DNA from: Saprospiraceae bacterium
Lineage (GTDB): Bacteria; Bacteroidota; Bacteroidia; Chitinophagales; Saprospiraceae
Direction of reading: 5' to 3'
Assembly (NCBI GenBank): GCA_028285085.1
Contig: JANQQI010000113.1
Coordinates: 62,001 to 126,000 of the forward strand
Length of the DNA stretch: 64,000 nt
Shown one piece after another: positions 60,142 through 64,000 of the stretch. Below the pieces are notes generated by a model. The model was not told the DNA's origin. It ran no database searches and saw only the letters and a list, made by a program, of their open reading frames with translations. Position 1 is the first letter of the stretch. Every line of letters starts with the position of its first letter. Made by a program: the position numbers and the translations under genes.

Positions 60142-62436
60142 ATGAGACAATTTACACTCTTATGCCTGATGCTCGTGATGGCTGTAGCAAGTTTCGCACA
60201 AACTGCCCGTCTACAAGTCATTCACAACTCCCCCACTCCTACCGTTGACATTTACGCAAATGGCGGTATTCTACTTGACAATTTCGCATTCCGTACCGCA
60301 ACCCCTTTCATTGATGTCCCCGCTGATGTACCCATTGAATTGGGCGTTGCGCTAGCGAATAGCACCTCTGCTGATGATGCATTGGTTAACATTCCAGTAC
60401 AATTCGAAGAAGGTAAAACTTACGTTGCTGTCGCAGCGGGCGTAGTTGGAGGCAATCCTGGATTTGAACTCTTCGTGTATGATATGGGTGAAGAAACCGC
60501 TCCCGATGACAATCTGAAAATTCTGTTTTTCCACGGTTCACCGGATGCACCGGAGGTAGACATTACTTTGACCGATGGTACCGTCTTGTTCGACGATGTT
60601 GAATTTGGTGAATTCCAGGGTTATCTGGAAGTACCGGCAGCTACTTACGATGTTGCAGTAACGCCATCCGATGACAACAGTAATCAATTGGCAGCTTATT
60701 CCAAAGATTTGAGTTTCTGGAAAGGCCGTACGTTGACTATTTTTGCTTCTGGCTTCCTTGGCGACGGTAGCTTCGAGCCTTGGGTAGCTCTATCTAATGG
60801 TGGTACTTTCCCACTCAATAGCATTCCAGTTGTTGATAATGATCCAACGGCTAAGGTACAGATCATTCATAATTCTCCTTCGGCCGCAGCAGCTGAAGTA
60901 GATATTTATGTAAACGATGATTTGCTACTCGACAACTTTGCCTTCCGCACGGCAACGCCATTTGTTGAAGTTCCTGTAGATGTAGAGCTGAATATTGGTG
61001 TAGCACCAGCAAACAGTACTTCTGCTGACGATGCCATCGCTGTTTTCCCGGTAACCTTCGAAGCGGGTAAGCGCTATATTGCCGTAGCCAATGGCTTGGT
61101 CGGTGGAAATCCTGCTTTCACCATTGATATTTTTGATATGGGCCGTGAGCAAGCCAATGATGCTGACAAACTGGATTTGGCATTTTTGCATGGCTCTCCC
61201 GATGCGCCACCCGTAGATATCGCTGCTCGTAATATCGGTAACCTGGTAGAAGATATTGAGTTTGGTGAATTTGCAGATTATCTTTCCCTGAATCCCACAC
61301 AGTATTTCATCGATATTAAGCCTGCAGGTAGCAACGATATTGTAGCAACTTTCGATGCTAATGTTATTGGTCTAGACGGTAGGTCGGCGATTGCTATTGC
61401 TTCTGGTCTCCTTGGTGGTAATCCCGATTTTACCGTCATCGTCGTTTTGGCAGATGGTACCGTAGTTGAATTACCTCAAGCGACACTAGCTCGCCTACAA
61501 GTCATTCATAATTCTCCGACACCAACGGTAGATATTTACGTTAACGAAGAACTTTTCCTTGATAATTTCGCTTACCGCACCGCTACTCCTTTTGTGGATG
61601 TGCCGGCCGGAGTAGAGTTGAATATCGGTGTAGCTTTGGCGAATAGTGCTTCTGCCGATGATATTTTGGTGAATTTCCCAGTGACTTTAGACGCCGGTGG
61701 TTCTTATGTAGTCGTAGCGAACGGTATCGTAGGTAATGCCAATACGCCTTTCAATCTCGAAGTATTCGGTATGGGATCTGAAACAGTCGCTTCGGCTAAT
61801 GATATTGGTATTTTGTTTTTCCACGGCTCACCGGATGCTCCGGAGGTAGACATTACTCTGACGGATCAAACGGTACTCTTTGATGATGTAGAATTCGGTG
61901 AATTCCAAGGCTACTTGGTTGTTCCTGGAGAAAGCTATGCCATCAACGTTACACCTGGCAATGATAATAATACAGTGGTAGCAAGCTATATCGCGGATTT
62001 GAGTTTCTGGAAAGGAAAAACAGCGGTTATTTTTGCTTCTGGTTTCCTAGGTGACGGTAGCTTCGAACCTTGGGTAGCCTTGTCCAACGGTGGTACCTTC
62101 CCACTCGCTCCTAACTTTGACGATAATACCGACCCATCTGCTTTCATTGGAAACAATAGCACGGCTACGGCGACTATCTCCGAGTGGCAAGTGATGCCAA
62201 ATCCAGCTAGTGATTGGTTGACGATCAACACCACTTTGGAGCAACCAACGACGGTACAAATTTCTATCGTTAATGCTAGCGGCCAAATGGTACAAAGCCA
62301 GTACTTCGGTACGCAAGATAGTGGAACACAAACGTTCAATCTACAATTGCGAGACTTGACCGATGGTATCTATTATCTCCGTATGGAAACGGATCAGGAA
62401 GTGAAAACAGAGGCGCTGTCTATTCTGCGTCGTTAA
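60142..62436 (+). CDS. Secreted DUF4397 triplicated protein with T9SS type A sorting domain
   Basis: 764 residues. Signal peptide about 1-19 ('FTLLCLMLVMAVASFAQ'). Three large repeats of about 210-215 residues follow, each a pair of DUF4397-type beta domains: 'ARLQVIHNSPTPTVDIYANG' then 'FFHGSPDAPEVDITLTDGTV' in repeat 1; 'KVQIIHNSPSAAAAEVDIYV' and 'FLHGSPDAPPVDIAARN' in repeat 2; 'ARLQVIHNSPTPTVDIYVNE' and 'FFHGSPDAPEVDITLTDQTV' in repeat 3. A type A sorting domain ends the protein ('WQVMPNPASDWLTINTTLEQ' to 'LSILRR'). DUF4397 has no established function; the array suggests a surface adhesin or structural protein. Confidence 0.88.
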   Translation: MRQFTLLCLMLVMAVASFAQTARLQVIHNSPTPTVDIYANGGILLDNFAFRTATPFIDVPADVPIELGVALANSTSADDALVNIPVQFEEGKTYVAVAAGVVGGNPGFELFVYDMGEETAPDDNLKILFFHGSPDAPEVDITLTDGTVLFDDVEFGEFQGYLEVPAATYDVAVTPSDDNSNQLAAYSKDLSFWKGRTLTIFASGFLGDGSFEPWVALSNGGTFPLNSIPVVDNDPTAKVQIIHNSPSAAAAEVDIYVNDDLLLDNFAFRTATPFVEVPVDVELNIGVAPANSTSADDAIAVFPVTFEAGKRYIAVANGLVGGNPAFTIDIFDMGREQANDADKLDLAFLHGSPDAPPVDIAARNIGNLVEDIEFGEFADYLSLNPTQYFIDIKPAGSNDIVATFDANVIGLDGRSAIAIASGLLGGNPDFTVIVVLADGTVVELPQATLARLQVIHNSPTPTVDIYVNEELFLDNFAYRTATPFVDVPAGVELNIGVALANSASADDILVNFPVTLDAGGSYVVVANGIVGNANTPFNLEVFGMGSETVASANDIGILFFHGSPDAPEVDITLTDQTVLFDDVEFGEFQGYLVVPGESYAINVTPGNDNNTVVASYIADLSFWKGKTAVIFASGFLGDGSFEPWVALSNGGTFPLAPNFDDNTDPSAFIGNNSTATATISEWQVMPNPASDWLTINTTLEQPTTVQISIVNASGQMVQSQYFGTQDSGTQTFNLQLRDLTDGIYYLRMETDQEVKTEALSILRR
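60196..62110 (+). repeat. Three tandem coding repeats of about 640 bp within the DUF4397 gene
   Basis: Units run roughly 60196-60840, 60850-61490 and 61491-62110. Units 1 and 3 are close even at DNA level (compare 60529-60629 with 61819-61917, and 60711-60812 with 61999-62104), while unit 2 has a diverged second half. Confidence 0.75.
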
Positions 62437-62472
62437 TAATAGAATTGTAGTTATTTTAATTTATAAAACAGG

Positions 62473-62510
62473 GCCTGTATCGCTACTCGATACAGGCTTT
62501 GCCTTTTTTT
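62473..62510 (+). terminator. Terminator of the DUF4397 gene
   Basis: Perfect 10-bp arms GCCTGTATCG (62473-62482) and CGATACAGGC (62488-62497), 5-nt loop, followed by TTTGCC and a run of seven T's. Confidence 0.9.
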
Positions 62511-62535
62511 ACCAAATCATTTTCATCCAACTAGA

Positions 62536-62567
62536 AAGGCACCTAAACTCTACGATTTAGATGCCTT
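62536..62567. terminator. Second hairpin between convergent genes (thiolase side)
   Basis: AAGGCA-C-CTAAA (62536-62547) pairs with TTTAG-A-TGCCTT (62556-62567), 11 pairs with one mismatch, 8-nt loop. Position 30 nt beyond the thiolase stop suggests that it ends the minus-strand transcript, but the T-run is weak. Confidence 0.5.
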
Positions 62568-62597
62568 CTGTTTATTATTATTAGTATTATTTTAAAA

Positions 62598-63776
62598 CTA
62601 CAATTTTTCTATAATCATTGAAGAAGCGCCGCCACCGCCATTACAAATCGCGGCTAGTCCAACACTACCTTCTTTTTGATGTAAAACATTATTAAGCGTC
62701 GTCAAAATACGTGCTCCCGAAGCACCAAGTGGGTGTCCCAACGAAACGGCACCGCCGAATACATTTACTTTATCTTCTTTCAAGCGCATATCTCGATTGA
62801 AAGCCATGGTTACTACCGCAAACGCTTCGTTAACCTCGTAGTAATCGATATCAGATTTCTTAACACCCGCCAATTTCATGGCTTTTTTCGCCGCAAGCGG
62901 CGGCGTAGTCGTAAACCACTCAGGCGCTTGCGCCGCATCAGCAAAAGATAGAATTTTTGCTACAGGCTTGAGCTTATATTTTTTCACGGCTTCTGCGCTC
63001 GCTAGGATAATCGCGGAGGCACCGTCGTTGATGGTGGAAGCATTCGCTGCCGTTACGGTACCGTCCTTATTGAAAGCCGGGCGCAAAGCTGGAATTTTTT
63101 CAAACTTCACGCGCTTGTATTCCTCGTCTTCACTTACTACGAGTGGATCTCCTTTACGCTGAGGCACACTAACTGGAACAATTTCTGCACCCATCGCGCC
63201 ACTACTCGTAGCCGCCGCTGCCCGCTCGTAAGACTGAATCGCAAAAGCATCCTGCGCCTCACGGCTGATCTCGTATTTCTTAGCGGTATTATCCGCACAA
63301 ACCCCCATCGCCATTTGGCCATAAGCATCCATAAGGCCATCGTTATACAGACCATCAATCATCTGGGCGTTACCGTATTTATAACCAAAACGAGCCTTAG
63401 GTACGTAATAAGGCACATTTGACATGCTTTCCATCCCTCCAGTTACGACGATATCGTTTTGTCCAAGCATTATCGACTGCGCCCCAAACATCACGGACTT
63501 CAATCCTGATGAACACACTTTATTGATCGTGGTACAAGGAACACTCTCCTTGATCCCAGCGGCCAAGGCAGCTTGACGTGCGGGCGCTTGGCCAAGACCA
63601 GCAGAACACACATTGCCAAAGTAAACCTCGTTAACTTGCGTCGCACGTACTTTAGCACGCTTCAACGCGCCTTCAATGGCAATGGTACCCAATTGCACGG
63701 CCGTAAAGCCAGATAAAACACCACCGAAACTACCCATCGGGGTTCTAACGGCAGAGACGATAAATACTTCTTTCAT
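62598..63776 (-). CDS. Acetyl-CoA C-acetyltransferase (thiolase)
   Basis: 392 residues, full length. The catalytic residues are all present: nucleophile Cys88 ('INKVCSSGLKSVMFGAQ'), His348 ('GHPLGASGAR') and Cys378 ('AICNGGGGAS'). Also 'VVTGGMESMSNVPYYVPKAR' and 'DYYEVNEAFAVVTMAF'. It condenses two acetyl-CoA to acetoacetyl-CoA or cleaves 3-ketoacyl-CoA in fatty acid oxidation. Sequence alone favours the biosynthetic acetoacetyl-CoA type, but a degradative role is possible. No fadB/acyl-CoA dehydrogenase genes adjoin. It is divergent from the partial gene at 63927. Confidence 0.93.
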   Translation of the reverse strand: MKEVFIVSAVRTPMGSFGGVLSGFTAVQLGTIAIEGALKRAKVRATQVNEVYFGNVCSAGLGQAPARQAALAAGIKESVPCTTINKVCSSGLKSVMFGAQSIMLGQNDIVVTGGMESMSNVPYYVPKARFGYKYGNAQMIDGLYNDGLMDAYGQMAMGVCADNTAKKYEISREAQDAFAIQSYERAAAATSSGAMGAEIVPVSVPQRKGDPLVVSEDEEYKRVKFEKIPALRPAFNKDGTVTAANASTINDGASAIILASAEAVKKYKLKPVAKILSFADAAQAPEWFTTTPPLAAKKAMKLAGVKKSDIDYYEVNEAFAVVTMAFNRDMRLKEDKVNVFGGAVSLGHPLGASGARILTTLNNVLHQKEGSVGLAAICNGGGGASSMIIEKL

Positions 63777-63926
63777 TCGTTTGCTATTTTTTGGTTGAAT
63801 TTGGTTTTAAAAGAACAGCTGAAATAGAGATAAAGTTATCCGCTCAAGGATAAAGCTTTATCATTTCTCTAAGTCGCCGCAAAAATAAGAAAATATGGCT
63901 CCAAATGCTTTGCGTGATCAAAAGAA

Positions 63927-64000
63927 ATGCATCCACAAAATCTGACTAACGAGACTGAACAACCAACCGTCGTGTTTGCACGCGTTCTCCAACTTGCAAA
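63927..64000 (+). CDS. Possible start of a gene running off the right edge
   Basis: An ATG at 63927 opens a frame with no stop to the window end, reading 'MHPQNLTNETEQPTVVFARV' and onward. It is preceded by an A-rich stretch and lies 150 bases upstream of the divergent thiolase start, a natural place for a gene start. Only 24 complete codons are visible, too few to name a family. Confidence 0.4.
   Translation, partial: MHPQNLTNETEQPTVVFARVLQLA

Noticed and set aside
1-64000. tRNA, rRNA, riboswitches, IS elements, prophage
   Set aside because: None was recognised by reading; a covariance-model and IS search would be needed to exclude them fully.

Overview
The window reads as chromosomal DNA of a Bacteroidota bacterium, most likely a gliding or surface-associated member of the Saprospiria (Lewinella-like). 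This is inferred from gene content, not from a marker gene. The evidence is: at least nine proteins ending in type IX secretion (T9SS) sorting domains; SprB-type repeat adhesins; promoter -7 boxes of the TAnnTTTG form; weak or absent Shine-Dalgarno sequences; and a fabH-efp-accB-accC block. No rRNA, tRNA, CRISPR array, transposase or phage gene was recognised by eye.

Layout. 1-7523: a giant secreted repeat protein, open at the left edge, and a smaller PKD-like T9SS protein. 7546-8988: a minus-strand ECF sigma factor with a membrane-anchored anti-sigma/TPR partner. 9250-14741: a structured leader, two tandem paralogous T9SS proteins and a secreted TPR-CHAT protease-like protein. 14791-19354: a sodium:solute symporter with an unlisted 47-residue membrane ORF upstream, and a PIG-L family deacetylase. 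20107-23172: a GH57 glycoside hydrolase and a receiver-like small protein. 23504-26194: btaA, btaB and a PlcP-like metallophosphoesterase, which together look like a betaine-lipid (DGTS) membrane-remodelling cassette. 26428-27432: a decayed arsenate reductase pseudogene beside an AT-rich lipoprotein gene. 27509-37530: a VWA protein, a Ca/Na antiporter, two lamin-tail T9SS proteins, YbaB, a type-B T9SS protein, a DUF1573 lipoprotein and a TPR histidine kinase. 37690-43763: an XRE regulator, a serine hydrolase, a DUF1349 protein, a DUF6624-like protein and an OmpR-type two-component system. 43841-50353: a second large SprB/cohesin adhesin, hutI and a thioredoxin-SPOR fusion. 50848-56643: fatty-acid initiation genes fabH, accB and accC with efp, then an MsbA-type ABC exporter. 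56662-63776: a beta-helix lipoprotein, a TonB-domain protein, a nested inverted-repeat element, a triplicated DUF4397 T9SS protein and a thiolase. A possible new gene starts at 63927.

How the genes work together. Much of the window serves the cell surface: secreted adhesins and enzymes sent out by T9SS (whose machinery is not in this window), lipoproteins, and envelope sensors. The lipid theme recurs in bta/plcP, fabH/acc and the MsbA-like exporter. The two most interesting groupings are the btaA-btaB-plcP-like cluster and the neighbourhood linking an ECF sigma/anti-sigma pair to a periplasmic TPR-CHAT protein. Functional links in both are inference from gene order and domain content.
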